Source: Candidatus Bathyarchaeota archaeon
Lineage (GTDB): Archaea > Thermoproteota > Bathyarchaeia > TCS64
Direction of reading: 5' to 3'
Assembly: GCA_018652685.1 (NCBI GenBank)
Contig: JABIBQ010000057.1
Coordinates: forward strand, 1 to 60,781
DNA: 60,781 bases
The notes beneath the pieces were generated by a model that was not told where the DNA came from, did not search any database, and saw nothing but the letters and a program-made list of their open reading frames with translations. Of this stretch, positions 41,276 to 49,720 are shown one piece after another. The translations under genes and the position numbers were made by a program. How positions within the stretch are numbered: position 1 is the first letter of the stretch; each line of letters starts with the position of its first letter.

Positions 41276-42833
41276 TCCCTAACATCTCCTTTATTCTGGA
41301 CCAGAGGTTGATGAGCCTCTGCTTGTCAATACCACCGGGCCCAGTGATCCCGTTGGGGAAGATGAAGAGAGCGACCACTAGGAACCCCATGGGGAAAAGT
41401 CCCTGCCAGTTCATTACCGCCAAACCAAACAATTCATAGAATACCTTGTTCAACACCACCTGAGACAAGGAAACGAAGAGGCCGCCGATTATCGCCCCGT
41501 AGACGTTATAGACACCTCCCATAATGGCGCCGCTCATGACGTTGACAATCATGTCATCGGTGCCCCCCAGTCTAGTCCCGCCGTGGATCGTCATGATGCT
41601 GCCTACCAGCGCGGATAAGGCTCCGGAGATAAACCAGCTGGCGTAGTGAGCTCTGTCGGTGTTGATCCCGATGGTGGCAGCCAGGGGCTCATTCTCGGCC
41701 ACTGCCCTGAGGCTCAACCCGATCTTGTTCTGTGTCAAAAAGTATCTGAGCCCGATGATGAGCAGTATGCATGTAGCGGTGCTGATGATAGCTATGCCCG
41801 GTATACCTTGGTAGTTGAAGTCATAATACCCGAGGTAGTACCCCTGTGCCGGTACATCCCCGAAGTACCTGGCCCAGTAGTTGAAGATCAGGTAAAGGTA
41901 GGGCAGTACCTGCGCGATCACGATGAACGTGAGTGTTAGGGTGATATCCTGGTAGCCACCGTGCGACCGGATGCGCTTGACAATGCCTACGTAAAGGATT
42001 ACACCGAAGATACCCCCGACAAGGGCCGCAAACGGCCAAGTATCATACGCGTTGAAGTTAAAGAATCGGGCAAGTATGAAACTCACCATGGCTCCCAACC
42101 CTGCATAGCTTGTGTGAGCAAAGTTGGGGAAGCCTTCCATCATGTACGTGAAGCTAAAACCAATGGTAAGCATTATCATCAATGCAACGTTGATGAGGGT
42201 GTTCACGTCGAAGGGCAGCTTAACGGAGCCCTCGGATCGCGGCCTCTGACCAGGGTAATGGTCAGTGATGGTTGCCCTGGTGTGGTTGAATATGCGGAAC
42301 AGGTCCGTGCGGTTGCCGTCAATGTCGTGCTCAACGATAACGGTGATTGTCCTGGCGCTGTTGGTGCAGTTCCAGTAACCTACGTATCCAGTGCGGTTAC
42401 CAGATTCACTGATCCTATCAAACTCGCTATACATCATATAGTGCTCGTGGACCGACTCGTTGACGGGATCTCCGAAGGTGTACACAGCCTCCACGTCTGA
42501 CCGGTTGTAGCTCATGTATGCCGCATCGCTCATGTTCATGGGAACGATGTCATCCCACGCAAAGGCGATGTTTGGTAGATGGGTCTCATTCTCGTACCTG
42601 ACCCGGAAGGAGTATCCTTCCTCATAACGAAGCCGCCCAGTCCCAAGAGTGCTGTAGTTGAACCTCATCCCGGCGTCTCCCTCAAAGTTCACGCCCGCCC
42701 GGTTGTACCACCATGTATCCTCCTCCACGACCTCGTAGGCGAGGGGGTTCATGATCTGGTTCGCTGCGGTTATGACTAAGATGATCCCTAGGATGGCGAT
42801 GAACGTGTTGCGGCTTATCTTGTCTCCCATCAC
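41250..42833 (-). CDS. LivH-type ABC permease with a large extracytoplasmic N-terminal domain
   Basis: The 527-residue protein ends in a normal branched-chain amino-acid permease domain (about 210-500, with EGFPNFAHTSYAGLGAMVSF, SLRAVAENEPLAATIGIN and GGTRLGGTDDM). The first helix (about 8-27) is followed by an extra domain of roughly 180 residues containing several N-x-S/T sites (NYST, NETH, NMSD, NRSD, NRTG, NCTN), predicted to lie outside the cell. No LivM, ATPase or binding-protein gene is nearby. The upstream DUF1624 gene ends six bases before it, so they form an operon. The extra domain may replace or dock a solute receptor. Confidence 0.82.
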   Translation of the reverse strand: MMGDKISRNTFIAILGIILVITAANQIMNPLAYEVVEEDTWWYNRAGVNFEGDAGMRFNYSTLGTGRLRYEEGYSFRVRYENETHLPNIAFAWDDIVPMNMSDAAYMSYNRSDVEAVYTFGDPVNESVHEHYMMYSEFDRISESGNRTGYVGYWNCTNSARTITVIVEHDIDGNRTDLFRIFNHTRATITDHYPGQRPRSEGSVKLPFDVNTLINVALMIMLTIGFSFTYMMEGFPNFAHTSYAGLGAMVSFILARFFNFNAYDTWPFAALVGGIFGVILYVGIVKRIRSHGGYQDITLTLTFIVIAQVLPYLYLIFNYWARYFGDVPAQGYYLGYYDFNYQGIPGIAIISTATCILLIIGLRYFLTQNKIGLSLRAVAENEPLAATIGINTDRAHYASWFISGALSALVGSIMTIHGGTRLGGTDDMIVNVMSGAIMGGVYNVYGAIIGGLFVSLSQVVLNKVFYELFGLAVMNWQGLFPMGFLVVALFIFPNGITGPGGIDKQRLINLWSRIKEMLGITQEGTAS

Positions 42834-42839
42834 ATCACC

Positions 42840-43967
42840 CTATATGTACTGGAGCACCGATCCACGGTGATTTCTCTTCAATATCTCGTATCTCTTGCAC
42901 AACTCGTAGAGGACATAAAGACCCAGAACCCAGAGAGCCAGAGTCGGAACCATAGGCATGTAGAACATCCCAGGCGCACCCGGCAGCCTCAGCCTGTACA
43001 GCCACAGGTGTGTCAGGTAGAAGAAAAGCGGAACTCGCCCGTACTGGTTAAGCACGCCCGTGACCCCCGTGTTGAAGGTGGACTTGTCCTGGTGCTTCAA
43101 CGCGTAAGACATGAACAGGCACATGCCCCCGAGGGTCCAGAGGAGGAACGCCTGGCTGGGCGGGTACTTGCTCACGTACAGCCAGTCCACGAGGCTCCAG
43201 CCCTGACGAGGCAGCAGATTACCGTAGCCGTTGATGCCCCTAACGAGGATGAATAATCCGATTGATGCTAGCCCTATCTTTCTCAGTGGCCCCTCCAGCC
43301 CCCTGATCTGCTCGGGGGTATAACCGCTGATGATTGACCCGAAGACCCATCCCATCCCCATGCCTCCAAGCCACGGCAGTATTGGGTATAGCCCCACCCA
43401 TGGCCTCATCTCGAAGTTGGGCTCGTGGAGAATCACCCTCAGGTAGTGGCCCCATGCCACGTCGTTGGGGATAAAGTCCAGATTGATGAAGTTGTGGTTG
43501 AATACGATGAACAGGCTCAGGGCCAGTATGAGCCAATTGGGCAGCTTCCTTGCGAAGCTGAATATGATAAAGTTGAGGCCGATGCACGCGATGACGCCGA
43601 AATAGGCCCACGGTGTCCCGAAGGCAGGGGCCACAATCAAGCTCTCCGCCACCAGTAGCACGATACCCCTGATGACTATCCTGCCGCTGATGTCGAACTG
43701 TGACTCTCCCCTTGCCTCGCGTTTGATTGTCGAGATGGCCAGCACCGTCCCCGCCAGGAAGATAAACGTGGGGGCGCAGTAGTGGCTCACAAACCGAACA
43801 AGGAACCACGTGGTGTTCATGAAGGGCCTCATGGCTCCCATGACGCCCTCGCTTCCCTGGTGGAACTGGTTCCAGAACCCAGAGACATGGTCCCATGCCA
43901 TTATCGCCATCACAAGCCCGCGGGTGAAGTCTATGAACTGGAGCCTACCTGCAGGTTTGGATGCCAT
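42840..43967 (-). CDS. DUF1624/HGSNAT-like membrane acyltransferase
   Basis: The 375-residue protein has about ten membrane helices and starts with RLQFIDFTRGLVMAIMAWDHVSGF, the characteristic DUF1624/heparan-glucosaminide N-acetyltransferase N-terminus with its acidic and histidine residues. PWVGLYPILPWLGGMGMGW and GRVPLFFYLTHLWLYRL are also family-like. Members are thought to transfer acetyl groups from cytoplasmic acetyl-CoA to external sugars. It is the first gene of a pair with the LivH-type permease; a link between surface glycan modification and transport is only an inference. Confidence 0.82.
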   Translation of the reverse strand: MASKPAGRLQFIDFTRGLVMAIMAWDHVSGFWNQFHQGSEGVMGAMRPFMNTTWFLVRFVSHYCAPTFIFLAGTVLAISTIKREARGESQFDISGRIVIRGIVLLVAESLIVAPAFGTPWAYFGVIACIGLNFIIFSFARKLPNWLILALSLFIVFNHNFINLDFIPNDVAWGHYLRVILHEPNFEMRPWVGLYPILPWLGGMGMGWVFGSIISGYTPEQIRGLEGPLRKIGLASIGLFILVRGINGYGNLLPRQGWSLVDWLYVSKYPPSQAFLLWTLGGMCLFMSYALKHQDKSTFNTGVTGVLNQYGRVPLFFYLTHLWLYRLRLPGAPGMFYMPMVPTLALWVLGLYVLYELCKRYEILKRNHRGSVLQYI

Positions 43968-44061
43968 GAACAGTATCCACTGAAAAGTTATATGAGGTTT
44001 TACTAGGTTAGATCATCCTAAATCATGAACAAGTAGGGAAGAATCCCGGGGGGTCAGGAGT

Positions 44062-45393
44062 TTAGACCGTTTCCCTGTCCGCTATCGCCAGGACCTCGTC
44101 AAGCACCGCAATCCCCTCATCGATCTCCTTCTCAGTGACGATGAGTGGGGGCGCTACGATGAAGTGGTTGATGATGTTCACCAGGTAGACGCCCTTCTCC
44201 ATTGCCGCCGCGCTCATCTTCTTCTGTATCGTTGGCAGGAACTTCTCCTTCCTCGTGGCGAACGGTTCCTTGGTCTCCCTGTCCTTGACGAGCTCAACTC
44301 CCCAGAACAGCCCCTTCCCACGGACCTCGCCTATTGATTTGTGTGACTCCATTAGCTCTTTGAGCCGTTTCTCCATGTACCTGCCCATCTTTGCCGCGTT
44401 CTCCACGATCTTCTTGTCCTCGTACTCCTTGATTGAGGCGATGGCGGCGGCGCAGCCCATGGGGTGCATGGCGTAGGTCTGACCGTGGCTGAAAAGGTTG
44501 CCCGGCTGGTCAAAGTGGTCGGCTATGGCGTGGCTGGTTATGGTGGCACCCACTGGCAGGAACGCCCCCGTGATGCCCTTTGCCATTGACATGATGTCAG
44601 GGGTCACGTCCCAGTGCTCCATGCAGAACATTTTGCCCGTCCTGCCAAAGCCCGACATCACCTCGTCGGCGATGAGTAGGATCTCGTGGTCATCGCATAT
44701 CTCCCTGAGCCGTGGGACATACTCGTCAACGGGCACCAGAATCCCGTTGCTGCCGACAATTGGCTCGATCACGACACCCGCGACGGAGTTGGGTCCCTCC
44801 ATCCTGATGATCTCGTCGATAATCTCAACGCACGTGATACCGCAACCGGGGTACTCCTTGCCGAAGGGACACCTGTAACAGTAGCAGTCGGGGGCCCTGA
44901 CGACGCCCCCCATGCCCACCGCGTGCTGGGTCCGGGGGTCGCCCGTAAGGGCTATCGCGCCCGAGGTTGCCCCGTGGTACGACCTGTACCTGCTGATGAA
45001 CTTGCCCTTGCCGGTGTACATCCGCGCGATCTTGATGGCGGCCTCGTTTGCCTCTGAGCCGCCGTTGGTGAGGAAGCTCTTGACAAGCCCCTCCTGTGTG
45101 ATCTCCTCAAGCTTCTTCCCGAGCATGGCAGCTGGGACAGTACCGAAGCCAGGTGCAACATAGCACAACTTGTTGGCCTGCTCGGTGATGGCGTCTATGA
45201 CAGCCTGGTTCTTATGTCCCAGGTTGCTGCACATGAGCTGGGATGAAAAGTCCAGGTACCGCTTGCCGTCCATGTCCGTAACATAGCAGCCCTCGCCTGA
45301 CTCCATTATCACGGGGTTCCACGTGTTCTCGTACCGCCATGTCCCGTAGACGTACTTCTTCTCCATCTCCCTGATCTCGGAATGCCTTGACAT
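44062..45393 (-). CDS. Class III PLP-dependent aminotransferase
   Basis: The 443-residue enzyme belongs to the omega-aminotransferase group: TNGGSEANEAAIKIAR at 109-124, YRSYHGATSGAIALTGDPR near 136, the PLP aspartate Asp243 in LIADEVMSGFGRTG and the PLP lysine Lys272 in MAKGITGAFLP. A cysteine-rich loop (Cys170, 172, 175, 184, 188) lies where taurine- and beta-alanine-pyruvate aminotransferases have a conserved DCYYCPFG segment. Substrate could be taurine, GABA or a diamine. The upstream amidohydrolase gene is divergent, across 76 bases. Confidence 0.88.
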   Translation of the reverse strand: MSRHSEIREMEKKYVYGTWRYENTWNPVIMESGEGCYVTDMDGKRYLDFSSQLMCSNLGHKNQAVIDAITEQANKLCYVAPGFGTVPAAMLGKKLEEITQEGLVKSFLTNGGSEANEAAIKIARMYTGKGKFISRYRSYHGATSGAIALTGDPRTQHAVGMGGVVRAPDCYCYRCPFGKEYPGCGITCVEIIDEIIRMEGPNSVAGVVIEPIVGSNGILVPVDEYVPRLREICDDHEILLIADEVMSGFGRTGKMFCMEHWDVTPDIMSMAKGITGAFLPVGATITSHAIADHFDQPGNLFSHGQTYAMHPMGCAAAIASIKEYEDKKIVENAAKMGRYMEKRLKELMESHKSIGEVRGKGLFWGVELVKDRETKEPFATRKEKFLPTIQKKMSAAAMEKGVYLVNIINHFIVAPPLIVTEKEIDEGIAVLDEVLAIADRETV

Positions 45394-45439
45394 GGTTTGC
45401 TGAGAGTTTCTTGGGAATATAATATTTAGGATAAGGGGA

Positions 45440-45447
45440 TTGTATTA
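45440..45447 (+). promoter_or_regulatory. TATA-like box of the YtcJ-type amidohydrolase
   Basis: TTGTATTA lies 23-30 bases before ATG 45470 and supports it over an earlier start at 45440. Confidence 0.45.
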
Positions 45448-45469
45448 CCGTCGATGGAAGGTCAATGAG

Positions 45470-47083
45470 ATGCACGCTGACATGGTTCTGGTAAACGGGA
45501 AGGTAGTGACGATGGATCCCAGTGATTCAACGGCAGAGGCGGTTGCGGTGAAGTACGGCAGGTTGCTCAATGTAGGATCAAATGAAGCCGTCAAAGGACT
45601 AGTCGGTGACGACACCAAGGTCATTGACCTGGAGGGAAGGACGGTCATCCCCGGACTCATTGACAGCCACTGCCACATGATGAACGTGGGGGCCGGGCGA
45701 CTGCTCTACGTTGACCTCAGCGAGGAGGCCGGCGTCCACTCGATACAGGATCTTGTGGGAAAGCTCAAGGAAAGGGCCTCGGTTACACCCGCAGGTGAAT
45801 GGGTCGTCGGTTACCAGGAGGACGACTCCAAGTTAGCGGAGAAGCGCCATCCCACGCGGTACGAGCTGGACGAGGCCAGCACGGAGCACCCTATAATTCT
45901 CTCTACGGTGGGTGGTCACTTCAGCATGGCCAACAGCCTCGCCTTCGAGAACGCGGGCGTCAGCAAGGACACACCTGACCCCGTCGGTGGAAAATTTGAC
46001 AGGGACGACAGCGGGATACCCGTGGGCGGGCTCCACGAGACGGCGATAGAGGCCATCAGGCCAGAGGGCAGATCGGTCCCAACGAGGGCACAGTCATACC
46101 AGGGGGCAAGGGAGATTCTGGAGGAGTGTGCCGAGAACGGCCTGACGTGCGTCTATGACACCGTGGGCCGCGCCGAGATCAGGGCGGCGTTGGACCTGAA
46201 GAACGCAGGCGAGCTGCCCATCAGGATGAGGATGGACGTGTACATTGACCTGTTCAAGGAGCTGGACGCGCTGGGCATATACAGGGGGCTGGGTGACGAC
46301 TGGCTTAGAATCGGCGGGCTCAAGTTCTTCTTCGACGGGGCAATCTCGGCGAGGACAGCAGCAGTCACCGAGGAGTACCTGAACAAGCCAGGCTTCTACG
46401 GGGTCATGGCAACAACACGGGAGATCGCCCCCGAGAAGATCATGTCGGCTTACAAAGAGGGTTACCGCATCTCGGCCCACGCCAACGGGGACAGGGCCAT
46501 AATCATGTACCTTGACATTATGGAGGAGGCACAGAAAAAGTACCCGCGGGATGACCCCCGGAACAGGGACATCCACTGCACGGTCATAACCTCCGAGCTG
46601 GTTGAGAGGATCAAGAAACTTGGGATACTTCCGACCATTTTCGGGCCATACGTCTACTATCACGGCGATAAGCTGATACCGGCGTTCGGCGAGGAGCGCC
46701 TTGAGCGGATGTTCGCCGCGAGGTCGTTCCTCGACGCTGATATGATGATAGCAGCACACAGCGACCACCCGTGTGCACCGTACCCGCCCCTGATGGCCAT
46801 CCACGGGCTGGTGAACAGGAAGACCAAGGCGGGGCGACCCATCGGCTCAAGCCAGAAGGTCTCGGTGATGGAGGCGTTGAAGCTCTACACCGTCAATTCG
46901 GCGTACCAGCAGCTGGACGAGGACAAACTGGGGAGCCTTGAGGAGGGAAAGCTGGCCGACATGGTGGTACTGGGGGAGGATATACTGACCGTGCCGACGG
47001 AGACCATCAAGGACATCTCGATTGACATGACCATTATTGACGGTCAGGTGGTCTTCTCCAGAGAGCCCGGACAAGACTCATAA
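45470..47083 (+). CDS. YtcJ-type amidohydrolase (amidohydrolase 3)
   Basis: The 537-residue enzyme has the amidohydrolase-3 architecture: MVLVNGKVVTMD at the start, the first metal pair His67 and His69 in DSHCH, HFSMANSLAFENAG, the FFFDGAISARTA segment, AHANGDRAI, AHSDHPCAPYPP with the catalytic aspartate, and the closing LGSLEEGKLADMVVLGEDI. It hydrolyses amides, N-formyl groups or similar bonds; the substrate is unknown. It is followed 30 bases later by alaX. Truncated fragments of a paralogue lie at 28284. Confidence 0.9.
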   Translation: MHADMVLVNGKVVTMDPSDSTAEAVAVKYGRLLNVGSNEAVKGLVGDDTKVIDLEGRTVIPGLIDSHCHMMNVGAGRLLYVDLSEEAGVHSIQDLVGKLKERASVTPAGEWVVGYQEDDSKLAEKRHPTRYELDEASTEHPIILSTVGGHFSMANSLAFENAGVSKDTPDPVGGKFDRDDSGIPVGGLHETAIEAIRPEGRSVPTRAQSYQGAREILEECAENGLTCVYDTVGRAEIRAALDLKNAGELPIRMRMDVYIDLFKELDALGIYRGLGDDWLRIGGLKFFFDGAISARTAAVTEEYLNKPGFYGVMATTREIAPEKIMSAYKEGYRISAHANGDRAIIMYLDIMEEAQKKYPRDDPRNRDIHCTVITSELVERIKKLGILPTIFGPYVYYHGDKLIPAFGEERLERMFAARSFLDADMMIAAHSDHPCAPYPPLMAIHGLVNRKTKAGRPIGSSQKVSVMEALKLYTVNSAYQQLDEDKLGSLEEGKLADMVVLGEDILTVPTETIKDISIDMTIIDGQVVFSREPGQDS

Positions 47084-47113
47084 ACCAGTCACTGTGCTTT
47101 CTGTACGAGAAAA

Positions 47114-47821
47114 ATGGAAGACAGCGTGCTCCTCTACACAGACAACCCCGAGCTCAAGGAATTCGACGCAGTTGTAATAAGGACAGGCCCCAAGTTCGTG
47201 GTACTGGACAAGACGGGTTTCTACCCCGAGGGAGGGGGACAGCCCAGCGACACGGGCAAGCTCATCGTTAATGGAGAAGAAGTGCGCGTCATCAAGGTGA
47301 TGAAAAGGGGTAAACAGGTCTTCCACTACCTGAGCGAGGACATCACCATCGACGAGAAGGTCCATGGGGTGGTTGACTGGAACCTGCGGTTCAAATATAT
47401 GAGACTACACAGCGGGGAGCACCTGCTAACGGGGCTATTCGAGGCCCTCGGCAGCGGTCCCAAGGTGTTCAGCAGCTTCAGCCAGCTTGACTTCAAGCCC
47501 AGCGAGATCGACGAGGAGATGGTGGAGACCGTCAGGAAGATGTTCAACGAGGCAGTCGAGCTTGACGCTCCCGTTGACATCTACTACACCAGCCGCGAGG
47601 AACTGGATGTGGGCGACGACAAACGCAAGCAGAGCTTCCTCGCCAAGATACCCAAGAACATCGAGACACTCCGGATGGTGAAGATTGGCCCCTTCACCGA
47701 GACGTTCTGCATGGGGACCCACGTAAAGAGCACGGGGGACATCGGCAAGCTCAAGGAACTCAGCATGGAGTCCAAGAAGAAGCGGAAAAAGATCGTCTAC
47801 TTCGAGTTTGAGGATATCTGA
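47114..47821 (+). CDS. alaX: AlaX-type alanyl-tRNA editing protein
   Basis: The 235-residue protein is the stand-alone editing module related to the AlaRS editing domain. FYPEGGGQPSDTG (37-49) and the zinc site His99/His103 in HSGEHLL with Cys199 and His203 in CMGTH are all present. It hydrolyses Ser- or Gly-tRNA-Ala made by mistake. Size matches AlaX-M. Its 3' end overlaps by 25 bases a fragment of a lysA-like gene on the other strand. Editing of mischarged tRNA is established for the family. Confidence 0.93.
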   Translation: MEDSVLLYTDNPELKEFDAVVIRTGPKFVVLDKTGFYPEGGGQPSDTGKLIVNGEEVRVIKVMKRGKQVFHYLSEDITIDEKVHGVVDWNLRFKYMRLHSGEHLLTGLFEALGSGPKVFSSFSQLDFKPSEIDEEMVETVRKMFNEAVELDAPVDIYYTSREELDVGDDKRKQSFLAKIPKNIETLRMVKIGPFTETFCMGTHVKSTGDIGKLKELSMESKKKRKKIVYFEFEDI

Positions 47822-48020
47822 CCCCGTAGAAGGTCGTCAAGGGTCTCACGTTCCCTGATTAACCTGCTTTTACCGTCCATGACTATGACCTCAGCGGCCT
47901 TCGGCCTTGAGTTGTAGTGGCTGCTCATGGAGAACCAGTACGCACCGGCATTCATTATTGCTAGAAGGGCGCCTTCTTCAACCTTGGAGATCACGCGGTC
48001 CCTCGCGAATGTGTCGCCTG
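47797..48020 (-). pseudogene. lysA: 3' remnant of a diaminopimelate decarboxylase gene
   Basis: The minus strand encodes about 74 residues that match only the C-terminal end of LysA: GDTFARDRVISKVEEGALLA, NAGAYWFSMSSHYNSRPKA and EVIVMDGKSRLIRERETLDDLLRG. The PLP-binding barrel is absent. Homology stops just after SGDTF at the CGCGCGCGC tract (48022-48030), and the opposite side of that tract begins a fragment of a different gene on the plus strand. The cell must make lysine elsewhere or scavenge it. Confidence 0.8.
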
Positions 48021-48021
48021 A

Positions 48022-48030
48022 CGCGCGCGC
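48022..48030. repeat. CGCGCGCGC tract at a junction of two gene fragments
   Basis: The alternating CG tract separates the lysA remnant (minus) from the next fragment (plus). Both fragments begin within a few bases of it. Confidence 0.6.
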
Positions 48031-48153
48031 ACATGGATACTGAAAAACACATACAATGGCAAGATGTGGGTGGACATCGAGGAGAAGCACAAGTCAAGCA
48101 AGTGGGTGACCCTTCGGGCATTTTATGTCCTCAAGAATTGGTTTGAATTCTGA
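48031..48153 (+). pseudogene. C-terminal remnant of an unidentified protein
   Basis: The frame starting at the CG tract reads WILKNTYNGKMWVDIEEKHK followed by SSKWVTLRAFYVLKNWF and TGA. The PSKWVTLRALRVLK-like wording is a familiar C-terminal motif of archaeal proteins of unknown function, but I cannot name the family. There is no start codon or promoter. The rest of the gene is missing. Confidence 0.5.
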
Positions 48154-48170
48154 TCAGATTCTGAATATCA

Positions 48171-48206
48171 TTTATAACCCTAGGTTCAATCAAACATACA
48201 AGGTGA
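48171..48206 (+). promoter_or_regulatory. TATA box and Shine-Dalgarno of the lemA-htpX operon
   Basis: TTTATAA at 48171-48177 is followed by a leader of about 20 bases containing AGGTGA (48201-48206), ten bases before the lemA ATG. Confidence 0.5.
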
Positions 48207-48216
48207 AACAAATCAA

Positions 48217-48765
48217 ATGATTTGGACAATAGTGGGAGCCGCCGTGGTAATCGGTGGAGCCCTAGTTCTAATTTATGTAAATTACTACAACAAAATCCAG
48301 ACCCTGAGCAACCGCATAGAGGAGGCCTGGGCACAGATAGACGTGCAGCTACAGAAGCGGTACGACTTGCTCCCCAACCTGGTCAACACGGTAAAGGGCT
48401 ACGCGAGCCACGAGAAGGAAATCTTCGAGGGCATCGCCAACGCCAGGGCCGGAATGGTCACTGGAAGCAGGCAGGCAAGGGTTGAGGCGGACAACATGGT
48501 CTCCCAGATGATGGGCAGGCTATTTGCAGTAGCCGAGGCATACCCTGACCTGAAGGCACAGGAGAACTTCAAGCTCCTTCAGGAGCAGCTAGAGGGCATG
48601 GAGAACAAGATCGCTTACGCGAGGCAGTTCTACAACGACACGGTGCTGGACTTTAACAACGTGGTGACCACCATCCCCGGCGTATGGTTCGCCGGCGGAC
48701 GAGGAAAGGAGGACTTCCTGGAGATCCCAGACGAGGCCAGGACGGCCCCGAAGGTAGAGTTCTAG
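48217..48765 (+). CDS. lemA: LemA-family membrane protein
   Basis: The 182-residue protein has one N-terminal transmembrane helix (about 3-20) followed by the long helical LemA domain: NRIEEAWAQIDVQLQKRYDLLPNLVNTVKGYASHEKE, then a second helix pair with QENFKLLQEQLEGMENKIAYARQFYND, and the conserved LDFNNVVTTIPG. LemA is commonly paired with HtpX-type proteases, as here (stop and next start are one base apart). Role: membrane-associated partner, details unknown. Confidence 0.93.
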   Translation: MIWTIVGAAVVIGGALVLIYVNYYNKIQTLSNRIEEAWAQIDVQLQKRYDLLPNLVNTVKGYASHEKEIFEGIANARAGMVTGSRQARVEADNMVSQMMGRLFAVAEAYPDLKAQENFKLLQEQLEGMENKIAYARQFYNDTVLDFNNVVTTIPGVWFAGGRGKEDFLEIPDEARTAPKVEF

Positions 48766-48766
48766 T

Positions 48767-49666
48767 ATGGAGAGAAGAAGCTTCCACGACGAGCAGTCCC
48801 GGAACAAGAGGGACAGCATCCTGCTGGCAATAGTGGTCAGCGCGGTGCTGTTCGCCCTCATCGTGTCAATCAGCTACCTGTTCGACCCGAGCAGCGTTGC
48901 GATAATGGTACCCCTGGGCATCATGTTCACGGGCATCTACACTTGGAGCAGTTACCAGTACGGCGACAAGGTCGTACTGATGTCAACCAATGCACAGCCA
49001 GCCGAGGGTAACAAGTACATCTACCTTAACGACACAGTCGAGGGGCTGGCGATAGCCGCCGGGATACCAAAGCCGGACGTCTACGTGATGCCTAGCATGG
49101 AGCTCAACGCGTACGCCACAGGCAAGGACCCGGAGAATGCATCCATAGCGGTCACACAAGGGCTCCTTGATACCCTCGACAGGCAGGAGCTTGAGGGAGT
49201 CATAGCCCACGAGATCAGCCACATCAGGAACAAGGACGTCCAGTTCATGACCCTGGTGGCGGTACTGGTCGGGATCGCGGGCATACTGAGCCATATGATC
49301 CTCCGCAGCTGGAGGTTCGGTGGAAAGAGGAGGAGCGATAAGAACAACGGCAGCATCGACGTGCTGATCCTTGGCATCGGTTTCCTGCTCGCCATATTTG
49401 CCCCCATACTCAGCCGTCTAGTCCAGATGGCTGTCAGCAGGAGCAGGGAATACCTCGCGGACGCATCGGCGGCCGAGATGACACGTTACCCAGATGGCCT
49501 CGCTGATGCGCTGGAGAAGCTGGGCAAGCACAACAGAGGTGATATGAAGGTAAGCGAGTCGGTGAGCCACATGTTCATCAGCGACCCAAACAAGACCGCG
49601 CTGGACGCACTGTACAGCACACACCCCCCGATAGAGGAGAGGGTGAAACGGCTACGCGAGATGTAG
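48767..49666 (+). CDS. htpX: HtpX-type M48 membrane metalloprotease
   Basis: The 299-residue protein has two N-terminal helices (about 18-36 and 43-60), the zinc motif HEISH with His148, Glu149 and His152 in GVIAHEISHIRNKDV, two further hydrophobic segments, and the third-ligand segment SRSREYLADASAAEMT near 223. HtpX proteases degrade damaged membrane proteins. Operon partner lemA precedes it directly. Confidence 0.94.
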   Translation: MERRSFHDEQSRNKRDSILLAIVVSAVLFALIVSISYLFDPSSVAIMVPLGIMFTGIYTWSSYQYGDKVVLMSTNAQPAEGNKYIYLNDTVEGLAIAAGIPKPDVYVMPSMELNAYATGKDPENASIAVTQGLLDTLDRQELEGVIAHEISHIRNKDVQFMTLVAVLVGIAGILSHMILRSWRFGGKRRSDKNNGSIDVLILGIGFLLAIFAPILSRLVQMAVSRSREYLADASAAEMTRYPDGLADALEKLGKHNRGDMKVSESVSHMFISDPNKTALDALYSTHPPIEERVKRLREM

Positions 49667-49690
49667 CCAAACTACCTTTTTTTCGTTTCA

Positions 49691-49697
49691 GTTAAAT
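49691..49697 (+). promoter_or_regulatory. TATA-like box of the CaiB-type gene
   Basis: GTTAAAT lies 24-30 bases before ATG 49721. Confidence 0.45.
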
Positions 49698-49720
49698 CCC
49701 CCAACATCCGTGTATCAGAT

